DNA of 64,000 bases. Source: WHSV01 sp050694055 (lineage in GTDB: Bacteria > Actinomycetota > CADDZG01 > WHSQ01). The notes beneath the pieces are model-generated. The model searched no databases. It had not been told where the DNA came from and worked only from the letters and a program-made list of their open reading frames with translations. Below, piece by piece: positions 17,781 to 26,697 of this stretch; the stretch's first letter is position 1, and each line of letters starts with the position of its first letter. The translations under genes were made by a program, and so were the position numbers. The stretch is taken from NCBI GenBank assembly GCA_050694055.1, contig JBOGWX010000053.1, positions 62,001 to 126,000 of the forward strand, read 5' to 3'.

Positions 17781-19546
17781 CAAGGCATGGGAGAGGGAGT
17801 GATCGGAACCTCGGGAGGCACCGGATCTGGTGACGGCGCCGGGTCGGCAGGTTTGGTCGCCGAGCCGTCGGAGGACTTGGGTGGTTTGTCGCCCTCCACG
17901 GGTGGAGGCGCCGGCGCTCGGGGAGGCCCGGTGGGAGGCGCGGGCGGTAACGGCACGGGAGCGGGCACCGCGAGCGGCGCAGAGGGTGTGCCGAAGAGCG
18001 AGCCTCCGGGCAGGTAGGGCAAAGGATCGACCGGAATGTCGCCGACTCGGAGCTCGAAATGGAGGTGGTCCCCGGTGCAGTTCCCCGTACACCCGACTGC
18101 ACCGAGAATCTCGCCCTGGTCGATCACTTGGCCGGCGCCGGCGTCGAGGGCCGAGAGGTGTGCGTACAGGGTGGCGAAGCCGTTGCCGTGGTCGAGGATC
18201 ACGGCGTTGCCGTAGCCCGAGTAATAGCCGGCGAACACCACGGTGCCGGCGGCCGACGCGACCACCGGCTCTCCGGTCACGCCGTCGATGTCGATGCCGG
18301 TGTGCATGCGCCCCCACCGGGGGCCGTAGGGCGAGGTGATGGCCCCCTCGAGCGGCCAGATGAACCCGTCCTCGGACTCGGACAGATCAGGATAGCCATC
18401 CTCTTGCCACTGCTTCAGCGCATCAATGAGGGACTCGACGATGACGCGCTGCGCGGCTGCCTGTTTGCGACATTGAACGCCGGTTACGACGCGCCGAGCC
18501 TTGCGCTCGAAGGGGAAGCGCTCGTACTCGAGGGGCAACTTGAACTTGCACGGCCACGAGGACTCCACGTCGTCGACGATCAGCCCCACCCGGATGCGAT
18601 AGAAATCCCTTCCCTCTGGTGACTCCCACGGAATCGAAGCGTCCTCGATCGCGTGCAGGAAGCCGGGCACGTAGTCGAGCGCCTGGATGACCGTCTCCTT
18701 CTCCGCGAGCTGGAAGTCGACGAAGTCGGCGAGACTCCGGATCCCTCCCCTTAGCTGGTCGCCTCTGCGAGCCAGCAGCGCGATGCCATCCCGGGCGAGC
18801 TCGTCGTTGGCCTCGAACAAAGCCTGTAGCTCTGCGGGGTCCTCTCCAATGACGTCGAAGACCTCGTCGGCCGCGGTGATGGCTTCGGTGAAGGCGTCCT
18901 TGGTGTCGAGGAAGGCGGCCCCGGCCACGGGCGCGTTGTCCAGCAGTTGCTGCTGCTCGGGTGCGACGTCGGCAAAGGTCTTAGAGAGCGTGGCGAGCGA
19001 CTCGAGGATGGCCTTGATGTCGCTGTCCTTGCCTCCGATCGAGCCGGACAGAGTCTGGATCAACCGCCGAGTCTCGTCGGGGTCGACATCTCCCAGCACG
19101 TTCTCGAGAGACTCGAAGAGATCCTGAACGTCGACGGGGAGCCGCGTGTCGGCGCGTGCGATGACGTCGCCTTCGGCCAGTGCCTCGTCGCCCGCGCTGT
19201 CCTTCGGGACGAGATTGACGTACTGCTCGCCGACCGCGCTCTTGCTGTTGATCTTGGCAACGACCTCAAACGGGATCCGTCCCCTCCACTCCGGGTCGAT
19301 GAGCATCTCGATCGTGACGCCGTCTTCGTTGAGCGACATGTCGCCGACACGGCCCACGAGGACACCCCGGTAGGTGACCTCTTGCTCGCTGAACAGTCCT
19401 CCACTGGCCTCGAAGTCGGCGGAGACGCTCAGCGGCTTCCCGACGACGCCCGGTCCCACGACCTGGGTCACGACCCAGGTCACCATCACGGCACCCAGCG
19501 CCACGACCGCCAGCAGGTTGATGCCCAGGCGAGTCTTGGGACTCAT
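17780..19546 (-). CDS. Mce-family protein fused to an M23 (LytM-type) peptidoglycan endopeptidase domain
   Basis: 588 residues. Residues 9-30 are a membrane anchor. Residues about 38-115 are an MCE/MlaD domain (VSADFEASGGLFSEQEVTYR, then GVLVGRVGDM, then GEQYVNLVP). Residues 135-380 are the helical Mce needle region. Residues about 396-508 are a complete M23 domain: HTGIDIDG (His415, Asp419), YAHL (His463) and GDHLHFELR (His494, His496), all zinc and catalytic positions present. Residues 520-588 are a Pro/Ala-rich tail. It is the last gene of a six-gene mce operon, occupying the mceF slot, and overlaps the preceding gene by 4 bp. I infer an outward-facing Mce subunit that can cleave or bind peptidoglycan to pass a transport conduit through the wall. 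I do not know of this domain pairing from described mce operons. Confidence 0.9.
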   Translation of the reverse strand: MSPKTRLGINLLAVVALGAVMVTWVVTQVVGPGVVGKPLSVSADFEASGGLFSEQEVTYRGVLVGRVGDMSLNEDGVTIEMLIDPEWRGRIPFEVVAKINSKSAVGEQYVNLVPKDSAGDEALAEGDVIARADTRLPVDVQDLFESLENVLGDVDPDETRRLIQTLSGSIGGKDSDIKAILESLATLSKTFADVAPEQQQLLDNAPVAGAAFLDTKDAFTEAITAADEVFDVIGEDPAELQALFEANDELARDGIALLARRGDQLRGGIRSLADFVDFQLAEKETVIQALDYVPGFLHAIEDASIPWESPEGRDFYRIRVGLIVDDVESSWPCKFKLPLEYERFPFERKARRVVTGVQCRKQAAAQRVIVESLIDALKQWQEDGYPDLSESEDGFIWPLEGAITSPYGPRWGRMHTGIDIDGVTGEPVVASAAGTVVFAGYYSGYGNAVILDHGNGFATLYAHLSALDAGAGQVIDQGEILGAVGCTGNCTGDHLHFELRVGDIPVDPLPYLPGGSLFGTPSAPLAVPAPVPLPPAPPTGPPRAPAPPPVEGDKPPKSSDGSATKPADPAPSPDPVPPEVPITPSPMP

Positions 19547-20547
19547 GGCGTCGACCCCTGACCCGGAACGTCACCCTTCTCGCCGCGCGTGTTGCAGCGG
19601 ACGAGCGTCTCGCAGATCACGGCCTCGGCCTGAACGTAATCGCCGGCTCCTCTTGCTCCGGGACCAGTGCCCAACGACTTCGGGAACAGCTTGAAGAAGG
19701 TGTTGAGCTTGACCAGATCGCCGTCCAGCTCACCCTTGGCCGCCGCCAGTCCCTTGAAGATCGGCTTGAGCGCGCGAATCTGCCGTGCGATGGCCTTTTC
19801 GTGCCGGGCCAAAAAGCTCGAGTTGACGCGGCCGAAACGACTGAGCGACTCGAACAGCCGGCGGAAATCGTCACCCTGCTCCGCGAGCAGCGCATTGGCG
19901 TCTTCCAGCGAATCGAGGAAGTCGTCGAGCGTCTGCTGGTTGTCGACGATGGTGGCGCTCGCGGAGGCCAGGTTGTCGATCGCCTCGCCGACGTCGAGCC
20001 TGCGTCCGGCGAGGGTGGTCGTGAAGGTGTTCAGCTCGTCGATGACCTGACCGAAGCTCTCGCCCCGGTTCTCGAGAATGATGGCCTGGGCGTTGGTGAA
20101 CCGGTTGAGGTCCTCCAGGCCCCCGCCGCCCACGAACGCCGACAGGTCTCCGAGAAAGGTCTCGACGTCGACCCGGCGCGTCGTGCGCTCGAGCGGGATC
20201 GTCACCGCGTCGGCGCCCAACGCCGGTCCCCGGTGCGACGGCACGAGCTCGACGAACTGCTCGCCGAGCAAGGACGTCTGCCGCACGATCGCACCCATGT
20301 CCCCGGTGCGAAGCCCCACGTCGGGATTCAGCGACATCTCGACGCGCGCCACCATCCGGCCGTTCTGGACCACCATCTCGATGGCGTCGATCTGTCCGAC
20401 TCGGACGTCGCTGACCTGCACCTGTCCCCCGACCACGGTGTCGCCGGCGTCCTCGAAGTAAGCGACGATCTGAGGACGCTGCGCCCCACAGGACGCAAGC
20501 AAGGAGGCGAGCAGGAGGGCCGCGAAGAGCAGGCCGATGCGCCTCAT
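19543..20547 (-). CDS. Mce-family lipoprotein (mceE position)
   Basis: 334 residues. The ATG at 20547 overlaps the preceding stop by 4 bp (ATGA). The N-terminus MRRIGLLFAALLLASLLASC is a lipoprotein signal with lipidated Cys20. The MCE domain covers about residues 28-105 (VVGGQVQVSDVRVGQIDAIE, then LLGEQFVELVPS), followed by a long helical region rich in residues that form the Mce tube. Lipidation and position match MceE of mycobacterial operons. The substrate is unknown; characterised Mce systems import sterols, fatty acids or phospholipids. Confidence 0.88.
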   Translation of the reverse strand: MRRIGLLFAALLLASLLASCGAQRPQIVAYFEDAGDTVVGGQVQVSDVRVGQIDAIEMVVQNGRMVARVEMSLNPDVGLRTGDMGAIVRQTSLLGEQFVELVPSHRGPALGADAVTIPLERTTRRVDVETFLGDLSAFVGGGGLEDLNRFTNAQAIILENRGESFGQVIDELNTFTTTLAGRRLDVGEAIDNLASASATIVDNQQTLDDFLDSLEDANALLAEQGDDFRRLFESLSRFGRVNSSFLARHEKAIARQIRALKPIFKGLAAAKGELDGDLVKLNTFFKLFPKSLGTGPGARGAGDYVQAEAVICETLVRCNTRGEKGDVPGQGSTP

Positions 20548-21839
20548 GGCGTCTCCTCCGCCGGACCGCCCACGAACCACCGGCCGAGCAGGTCCATCAA
20601 GACCTCCTCGCCGACCTCGTCCGCGATCTGTTCGAGGATCCGCTTGGCTTTCTCGTCGAGCACCGGACGGTCTCCCAGGACGGAGCACGGCTCGATCAGC
20701 AACTCGATGAGCCACTCGAGGTCGTCGTCGTACTCGTCCGGGATGAACTCCATGGCGGCGTGCAGAACTTCCGGTACACCCCACGTTGGGTTGAGTATCA
20801 AGAACGAATCGGTCAACGCTCCGAGGCGTCCGCACGCAATCGTGTCTCGTTGATCGATGCGGTAGTTGTACGGCGCCCGTGCGGACCCAGATCCGCCCTG
20901 CTTGCCCGAATAGGCGTACTTGCCCTTGCCCGATGCCTTCGTTTCCCCCAACGCCTGGGCGATGGCGTTGGTCCACTTCGCTCCCGCGATGAGCTGATCC
21001 TGATGCCGGAGCACCGCGTCGAGGGTCGTCTCGAGCTTGCCGAAGGACCTCCCCAGATCGTCGCCGGACTCGGTCACGAGCGCGGAGGCCTGCGTGGACA
21101 GAAACTCGAGATTGTCGATGACACCGTCGATGTTTTCCTGATCTTCGGCGAGGGCCGTTGCCACCAGGGCGAAGCGCTCGTTGACGAGACCGATCTCGCT
21201 GGAGGAGTTCGCAAGCGTGAGGAACAGCTCGTCGAGGTTCTGAATGAGGCTCGTGATGTCGGACTGCGAGCCGGCAAGGTTGGTGAGGACATCCGATGAC
21301 TTCTCGAGGGCGCCGGCAAGCGACTCCTCCCGGCCCTCCAGCGCCCTGTCGGCGGCGCGGATGAGTTCCGCAAGGGGACCTCGCCGCTCGCCCGGCGCTC
21401 GCTTGAAGGCATCGATCAAACCCTTCAATTCGCTGAGAACCTCGTCCAGCTCGGCTGGGATCGTGGTGTCCGCGACCTCTATGTGTGTTCCGTCTTCGAT
21501 CTCGGGTCCGTCCTCGTAGGGGCTGAGTTGCACATAGCGGTCTGCGATGACGGTGATGGGAATGACGGCGAGTTGCGTGTCTGCCGGAACCCTGACGCCC
21601 TCGTCGATCTCCATGGTCAGATCGACGCCACCGGGGACGGGCTCGACCTCGGTGATCGATCCAACCTGGACGCCCCGGACCATCACGCGGCCGCCCTCGA
21701 AGAGGTTGGGGGCCTGCTCGACGGTCGCGGTCAGGGTGAGACGCTGCGGCTCCCCCTGCGCGAAGTCGGTTGCGACCGCGGCGCCACAGCCGGCAAGCGC
21801 CACGGTCACCAGGATCGACAGAACTTTGCGTGCCGTCAT
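20544..21839 (-). CDS. Mce-family protein with lipoprotein signal (mceD position)
   Basis: 431 residues. VLSILVTVALAGC is a lipoprotein signal peptide. The MCE domain (TATVEQAPNLFEGGRVMVRG, then VQVGSITEV, then RYVQLSP) spans about residues 35-115, followed by helical repeats and a C-terminal region with two Cys (TIACGRL, LIEPCSVL) that could form a disulfide. The gene is coupled to its neighbours by 4-bp overlaps on both sides. A lipoprotein in this slot as well as in the mceE slot is unusual, since mycobacterial operons normally have one. Confidence 0.85.
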   Translation of the reverse strand: MTARKVLSILVTVALAGCGAAVATDFAQGEPQRLTLTATVEQAPNLFEGGRVMVRGVQVGSITEVEPVPGGVDLTMEIDEGVRVPADTQLAVIPITVIADRYVQLSPYEDGPEIEDGTHIEVADTTIPAELDEVLSELKGLIDAFKRAPGERRGPLAELIRAADRALEGREESLAGALEKSSDVLTNLAGSQSDITSLIQNLDELFLTLANSSSEIGLVNERFALVATALAEDQENIDGVIDNLEFLSTQASALVTESGDDLGRSFGKLETTLDAVLRHQDQLIAGAKWTNAIAQALGETKASGKGKYAYSGKQGGSGSARAPYNYRIDQRDTIACGRLGALTDSFLILNPTWGVPEVLHAAMEFIPDEYDDDLEWLIELLIEPCSVLGDRPVLDEKAKRILEQIADEVGEEVLMDLLGRWFVGGPAEETP

Positions 21840-22927
21840 TGAGCCGACCTCGATGCGGCTTCAGGTTCCGGCTGGCTTCCCTTTTGTGGAAGTCCAGGAT
21901 CCTGTGGAGATCCCCCGGGAACGCAGGTGTTGGCCGTGGTGAGCGCGCACACGTGTCCCTCGATGAAGCGCCCGAACTTGATGTTCTGCCCGAACAGCTC
22001 CTGGGCGACGCCGAACTCGTCGAGTGACTCCTCGAGAGTGTCGAGCTCGACCTCGACCGAAGTGAGGATGCTGTTCAGATCACCCGTGCCCACCCTGATC
22101 GAGCCGCGCGCCGCTTCGATGAGAAGCCCGAGGTTCTGGGTCAGGTCGTTGGTGGCGGCGAGCAGCGACGAGGTCGTCTGCCGGTTGTCCGCCAGCGTCC
22201 CAAGCACCTCGCTTGCTCGCTCCAGCAGACCTTCGATGTCGTCGCCGCTCTCCGCGAGGGTTCCCGACAAGGCCGCTGCGTTGCCGAGCAGCTTGCGAAT
22301 CCCGGCGTTCTTGGTCTTGAGCACGCTTGCCGCCTCGTCGACGCTTTGGAGTGCGTTCCCGAGCTCGTCGCCGGAGACGTTGAGCGTTTCCGCGAGGACC
22401 GACACGAGTTTGCGCAAAGCTTTCTTGTCGATGGCCTCGATCGCCGCGGTCCCCTCGGTTGCAGCCTGGTAGATCTCGTAAGGAACCGAGGTCTGATCGA
22501 GCGGGATGACATCGCCGTCCTGCAGATAGTGATCGGTCGCGCCGCTGGGATCCCCGCCCTGCGTCGCACGGGCAAGGAAGGCCCTCGGCATTCTCAGGTC
22601 TACGAACTTCTGGCCCAGGATCGTCTTCAGCTTGACGTCGAGGCGGGTTTCGGAGGGGATGCGGACGTCGTCCTGAACCTCCATGACGACGAGCGCGGCG
22701 TCTTCGGCGAGCTCAACTCCCGTGACTTGTCCGACCTTTACTCCGGCAACGCGCACCTCGTTGCCGGACTGCAGACCCGCGGCGTCCTCCACCTCGGCCG
22801 AGATCTCGTAGACGCCCTTCAACGTCTTGAACCGATTGACCGAGAAGGCGAGGTAGAGACCCATCGAGATGAGAAGAATCGACAGGATCCCTACGAGCCA
22901 CGGACGTCGTTCGGTAAACGACCTCAT
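21836..22927 (-). CDS. Mce-family protein (mceC position)
   Basis: 363 residues from the ATG at 22927, which overlaps the previous stop by 4 bp. A short cytosolic MRSFTERRPW is followed by a membrane segment (about 12-30), then the MCE domain (ISAEVEDAAGLQSGNEVRVA, then GVKVGQVTGVE, then LGQKFVDLRMP) and a long helical stretch with repeated Leu/Ala heptads. The C-terminus has the Cys pair VCALTTANTCVPGG seen in many MceA-D proteins. Confidence 0.88.
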   Translation of the reverse strand: MRSFTERRPWLVGILSILLISMGLYLAFSVNRFKTLKGVYEISAEVEDAAGLQSGNEVRVAGVKVGQVTGVELAEDAALVVMEVQDDVRIPSETRLDVKLKTILGQKFVDLRMPRAFLARATQGGDPSGATDHYLQDGDVIPLDQTSVPYEIYQAATEGTAAIEAIDKKALRKLVSVLAETLNVSGDELGNALQSVDEAASVLKTKNAGIRKLLGNAAALSGTLAESGDDIEGLLERASEVLGTLADNRQTTSSLLAATNDLTQNLGLLIEAARGSIRVGTGDLNSILTSVEVELDTLEESLDEFGVAQELFGQNIKFGRFIEGHVCALTTANTCVPGGSPQDPGLPQKGSQPEPEAASRSAQ

Positions 22928-23958
22928 TCGGGCGCTCGCGATCCGCAGGTGCCCAGGTCGTCTTTGCAAACATCGACCAGATACACATTGCTCCACTGCC
23001 CGTAATTCGAGACTCGTTCCACTCCGACCAAGAAGGATGGGAGTGAGCGGATGACGCCCTTCAGCTCTTTCTTGCGGTTGTCGACGACCTCGAGGATCTC
23101 GGCGAGGTTGTCGAACTGAAGCTCGAGGTCGTCCGCATTGTTCTGAACCACGCGATCGAGTCGTCGCGACGCATCATCGAGCAACACGATCGCTTGTTCG
23201 AGGTCTCCCCGACTGGACGCCAGGTCGGCCAGAAAGTCGTTCATGTCCGCGAGGGTGCCCTGGAGCTGCTGATCTCTGGCGTTGAGGTCGTCGGTCAGCA
23301 GGTTGACGTTACCGAGCAGAGAGCCGAGTTCTTCGTCGCGCGAGGCGAGGGTGTCCGAGATGGCGCCAACGTTGCCGAGCAGGTTCTTGATCTCCTGACT
23401 GCGCCCATCCAGGGCCTCGGTCAGAGCTTCGGTGACGATGTTGATGTCGCTCGCGTCTGTTGATTGGATCAGCGGCCGCAGCCCGTTGAACAAGGCAGTC
23501 AGATCGAAGGCCGGCTTGGTGCGCGCGAACGGAATGACGTCACCGGGCTCCATGAGGTCGTCCTGGGCCGCAGCGGTCTCGCCCGGGCCGGCGGCGACGG
23601 TCTGGAAAGAGGCGTCGCCCTGGATCAGGGTGACCATCCGCTGTCCGATGAGGTTGCGGAAACGGATCTCTGCACTCACTCCGGCCGGCAGGTCCACACC
23701 GTCGTTGATCTCCATGGTCACGAGCGCCAGGCCGTCGTCGATGGCTATGCCGGAGACCCTGCCGACGGTCACGCCGGCGGCCTTGACCGCATCGCCCTTG
23801 AGGAGCCCGGTCGCGTCCGTGAACTCGGCCTTGATCTCGTAAGGGTTGGAGAACAGGGCAAGGTTTCCGATAATGGCGGCAAGCCACGTCGTCACGGCGA
23901 TCGTCACCGCGGTGAAGATCAAGAGCTTGAGCGCCACCCACCGAAGGTTGCCGGTCAT
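22924..23958 (-). CDS. Mce-family protein (mceB position)
   Basis: 344 residues. Membrane anchor about residues 8-30 (ALKLLIFTAVTIAVTTWLAA), MCE domain about 38-120 (IKAEFTDATGLLKGDAVKAA, then GVTVGRVSGIA, then LIGQRMVTLIQG), then the helical tube region (NLLGNVGAISDTLASRDEEL and similar heptads). The C-terminus VSNYGQWSNVYLVDVCKDDL matches MceB proteins, including a Cys pair. Translationally coupled by 4-bp overlaps to mceA and mceC. Confidence 0.9.
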   Translation of the reverse strand: MTGNLRWVALKLLIFTAVTIAVTTWLAAIIGNLALFSNPYEIKAEFTDATGLLKGDAVKAAGVTVGRVSGIAIDDGLALVTMEINDGVDLPAGVSAEIRFRNLIGQRMVTLIQGDASFQTVAAGPGETAAAQDDLMEPGDVIPFARTKPAFDLTALFNGLRPLIQSTDASDINIVTEALTEALDGRSQEIKNLLGNVGAISDTLASRDEELGSLLGNVNLLTDDLNARDQQLQGTLADMNDFLADLASSRGDLEQAIVLLDDASRRLDRVVQNNADDLELQFDNLAEILEVVDNRKKELKGVIRSLPSFLVGVERVSNYGQWSNVYLVDVCKDDLGTCGSRAPE

Positions 23959-25184
23959 GGGTCCTCGTCCAGGTCTCGAGACGCTTCGAGGGCGGGCGCA
24001 TAGAGCAGCTCGGCGAGGTCGGAAGGCACCTCTTGCCCCGACGCATCACGGAGCAAGTCCTCGAACTGATCGAGCGACGTCTCGTCGATGGACCGTCCGA
24101 TGCGGCCGTTGCCCGGATCACCGGGTTCGTTGTCGTTGGGCGGCCGCCGGTCGGGTGAGTAGAGCCCTCGAGAGTCGATTCCCGGAGCCAGATAGACCTG
24201 CCAGCAGGTCAGATCGTGGTCGTAGAGGCCCGCGCAGGGTTGCCTGAGTCCGGAGTTCCATACGGTCAGAAATGCTTCGAGCTGCACCACGAGGTCGATC
24301 AGGCTGTGGTTGCGCTCGGCGACTATCTCTGCGACGGTGGCGCCGTTCTCGACGAGCCGTCCGAGGTCCTTGGCCGTCGTTTCCTGGAAGGCGGCGAGGT
24401 CGTTGAGAAAGACCGGAACGGAATCAATCGACGACCTGAAGGCGGGGGCCGCACCGACGAGCGCTCGGTTCGCCGAGTCCACCGATTCCATGAAAGAGAG
24501 CAACTGAGAGTCGTTGTCGTCCAGCCATTGCGAGAACTCGTTGAGCTGGCTGAGGCTCAGATCGAGCTCTGCCGTCCGGTCGTTTACCGCTCGCAGCGCG
24601 ATGAGGCCGTCGTCGATAGCGTTCCGAGCGTCCTTTTCGCTGCCACCGAAGCCCTCGGCCAGGGTGTCGAGCAGTGTCGCCAGGTCGTTGAGTGGAATGG
24701 CGGAGAGCAAGTCGCTTCCCAGCTGGAGCTGGGTCTCGAGCTCGAGTGGTTCGTCGGTACGGGAGTCTGGAATCGTGTCCCCCGCGGCGAGTCTGGGGCC
24801 GGACGTGTCGTCGGTGGGAAGCAGCTCGATCCACTTCTCCCCGAAGAGAGTCTTCGAGCCGATCTGCGCGCGTGTGGCGGCGGGAAGATCGAGCCCGTCG
24901 GAGTTGAGCAACATCTCGACGCGTACCGAGCCGCCGGTGGCGAGGACGATGTCGTCGATCCGCCCCACGAGGACGCCGCGCACCTTGACGTCGCCACCCT
25001 CGGGCAACTGTTGCCCGACGCCATCGTCCGAGAAGACGGCGGTCACCCGCGCGCCGCTCTGAAAACCGCCCTCGAGGAATACCCAGGTTCCTCCCACCGC
25101 GGCGATGAAGAGAGCGATCGCGACGATTCCAAGCAGCGCGCGCAGGGCCCGTGAGGGGCCGCGCCGCACCGCCGGGCTACTCAT
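23955..25184 (-). CDS. Mce-family protein (mceA position), first gene of the operon
   Basis: 409 residues. The ATG at 25184 has GGAGGAACG directly upstream. Membrane anchor about residues 14-38, MCE domain about 42-125 (VTAVFSDDGVGQQLPEGGDV, then KVRGVLVGRIDDI, then LFGEKWIELLP), a helical region, and a C-terminal segment with the Cys pair RQPCAGLYDHDLTCW. It starts directly after a strong terminator, so the operon should have its own promoter in the short 25185-25220 spacer or in the preceding gene. No yrbE permease or mkl-type ATPase gene precedes it, in contrast to classical mce operons. Confidence 0.88.
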   Translation of the reverse strand: MSSPAVRRGPSRALRALLGIVAIALFIAAVGGTWVFLEGGFQSGARVTAVFSDDGVGQQLPEGGDVKVRGVLVGRIDDIVLATGGSVRVEMLLNSDGLDLPAATRAQIGSKTLFGEKWIELLPTDDTSGPRLAAGDTIPDSRTDEPLELETQLQLGSDLLSAIPLNDLATLLDTLAEGFGGSEKDARNAIDDGLIALRAVNDRTAELDLSLSQLNEFSQWLDDNDSQLLSFMESVDSANRALVGAAPAFRSSIDSVPVFLNDLAAFQETTAKDLGRLVENGATVAEIVAERNHSLIDLVVQLEAFLTVWNSGLRQPCAGLYDHDLTCWQVYLAPGIDSRGLYSPDRRPPNDNEPGDPGNGRIGRSIDETSLDQFEDLLRDASGQEVPSDLAELLYAPALEASRDLDEDP

Positions 25185-25220
25185 CGTTCCTCCACGTAGC
25201 TGGTGTCGAGTGCTGGGGAT

Positions 25221-25256
25221 AGAAACAGGGGCGCCCCCCAGCTTCGGGCGCCCCTG
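25221..25256 (-). terminator. Strong rho-independent terminator
   Basis: An 11-bp perfect stem CAGGGGCGCCC / GGGCGCCCCTG with a 9-nt loop is followed on the minus strand by TTTCTAT. It ends the transcript of the secreted protein at 25280-25867 and separates it from the mce operon. Confidence 0.8.
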
Positions 25257-25279
25257 GACCTCGCTGGTTCCTGGTGCTG

Positions 25280-25867
25280 CTAGTCGTCTTGACCGATCAG
25301 AACGAAGTTGCCCGTTCCATCGCCACCGCCGGGAGCGGTGCACGTGAAGGTGACCGTGTCCGAAGCCTTGAGGCCGTTACCCAGGGCGAAGGCCTCGTTC
25401 GGGTTGTTGGCGTTGGTCTCGAAGCGCAACAGCGGCAAAACTCCGGCGCCTACGGCGTCGGCGGTCACCGTGACCTGGGCGTTGCTGCCGGTCATCAGGA
25501 TGCCGGTGATGATGGATCCGTCCGACGCCTGGGCGACGTTCGTAAGACCATCCGCTGCGGTCGCGGTGCAGTCTCCTGCTCCGAGAAAACCGTTTCCTGC
25601 ACCGAAGGTGCGGACGTCGAGAGCACCGGGGCTACCCGGGGCGTCGAAGAGCCCCTGCGCCGTGATCCGACGTGACTTGATGTTGGCCCCGGTGGTGTCC
25701 TTGATCTTGGCTGCGCCCTGCAGCTTGGTGACGCTGCCCTTGACCGACTTGACTTTCTGCGTGGCGGCCTCGACCGCCGGTGGAACCAGAAGAGCTACCG
25801 CGACTGCCAGAGCGATCGCTCCGATGAGTGCCTTGAGCTTGTCGCTCCTTGCCACCTCGACCTTCAA
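25280..25867 (-). CDS. Secreted protein of unknown function
   Basis: 195 residues. A TTG start at 25867 has GGGAGGGG 7 nt upstream. Residues 1-35 are a Sec signal peptide (LKALIGAIALAVAVALLVPP, cleavage near AVEAAT). The mature ~160 residues are low in charge and rich in Gly/Ala/Thr, with two Cys (GDCTATAADG and VTFTCTAPGG) that may form a disulfide, and they look beta-rich. The segment KVKSVKGSVTKLQGAAKIKD is reminiscent of surface proteins but I recognise no family. It is a single-gene unit: inverted repeat upstream, strong terminator downstream. Confidence 0.65.
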   Translation of the reverse strand: MKVEVARSDKLKALIGAIALAVAVALLVPPAVEAATQKVKSVKGSVTKLQGAAKIKDTTGANIKSRRITAQGLFDAPGSPGALDVRTFGAGNGFLGAGDCTATAADGLTNVAQASDGSIITGILMTGSNAQVTVTADAVGAGVLPLLRFETNANNPNEAFALGNGLKASDTVTFTCTAPGGGDGTGNFVLIGQDD

Positions 25868-25910
25868 AACAAACCCCTCCCTGTGGGCGAATCCGCGGGC
25901 GAATACAACA

Positions 25911-25935
25911 CTGCGTTACCGGAAGGTAATCGCAG
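25911..25935. repeat. Inverted repeat upstream of the secreted-protein gene
   Basis: CTGCGTTACC-GGAA-GGTAATCGCAG forms a 10-bp dyad with one bulged base. It lies 44-68 bp before the TTG start and could be an operator or leader hairpin, or a weak terminator for trmD. Confidence 0.5.
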
Positions 25936-26022
25936 CGTTGCAAGCGGTCTAGGTAGTTGGGAGGAAATCAGGTACGCGCGCGTCCCATTCGCGGGGCTTC
26001 GTCCCGAACTTTTCTAGACCGG

Positions 26023-26691
26023 CTATTCAAGTAAATCGGGGCGGCGCGCGCGGGTCACACGTTCGGACTCCGCGCGCCGCCAGCTCTCGATCTCGCCGTG
26101 GTTCCCGGAAAGGAGCACTTCCGGGACCGCATGCCCGCGAAACTCTGCCGGGCGCGTGTACTGCGGGTACTCCAGAAGGCCGCTGGTATGAGACTCGGAG
26201 TCCAGCGAGCTCGCGTTGCCCATGACCCCCGGTAGGTAGCGCGATACGGCCTCGATTATCACCATGGCGGCGAGCTCGCCTCCCGCCAGCACGAAGTCGC
26301 CGATGGAGAGCTCCTCGTCGACCAGGAACTCGGCGACGCGCTCGTCCACCCCCTCGTAGCGACCACAGATCAGGATGAGATGCTCGTGCTCCGAGAGGCG
26401 CCCGACTGCCTCCTGCCGCAGACGGGGGCCGCGCGCTGACAACAGAACCACGTGACTCGCGTCACTGCGAAGCTCCTCGACGGCCTCGAAGATCGGCTCC
26501 GGGCGCAGGACCATGCCCGCTCCCCCTCCGTAAGGTTCGTCGTCCACGCTGCGGTGTTTGCCGAGCCCGTGGACTCGCAGGTCGTGTAAGCGGACGTCGA
26601 GCTTGCCCGACTCGATGGCGCGCCCCAGCAGGCTCGCCCTCAGGACACCGCCGAACATCTGGGGGAACAGCGTGACGACGTCGATTCGCAT
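26023..26691 (-). CDS. trmD: tRNA (guanine-37-N1)-methyltransferase
   Basis: 222 residues. It methylates G37 of tRNAs with SAM bound in a trefoil knot. RIDVVTLFPQMFGGVLRASL is the N-terminus; DDEPYGGGAGMVLRPEPI, LLSARGPRLRQEAV and LILICGRYEGVDERV are knot motifs; IGDFVLAGGELAAMVIIEAV follows. It lies 6 bp downstream of rimM, in the conserved rpsP-khpA-rimM-trmD order. Confidence 0.97.
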   Translation of the reverse strand: MRIDVVTLFPQMFGGVLRASLLGRAIESGKLDVRLHDLRVHGLGKHRSVDDEPYGGGAGMVLRPEPIFEAVEELRSDASHVVLLSARGPRLRQEAVGRLSEHEHLILICGRYEGVDERVAEFLVDEELSIGDFVLAGGELAAMVIIEAVSRYLPGVMGNASSLDSESHTSGLLEYPQYTRPAEFRGHAVPEVLLSGNHGEIESWRRAESERVTRARRPDLLE

Positions 26692-26697
26692 CGCGCG

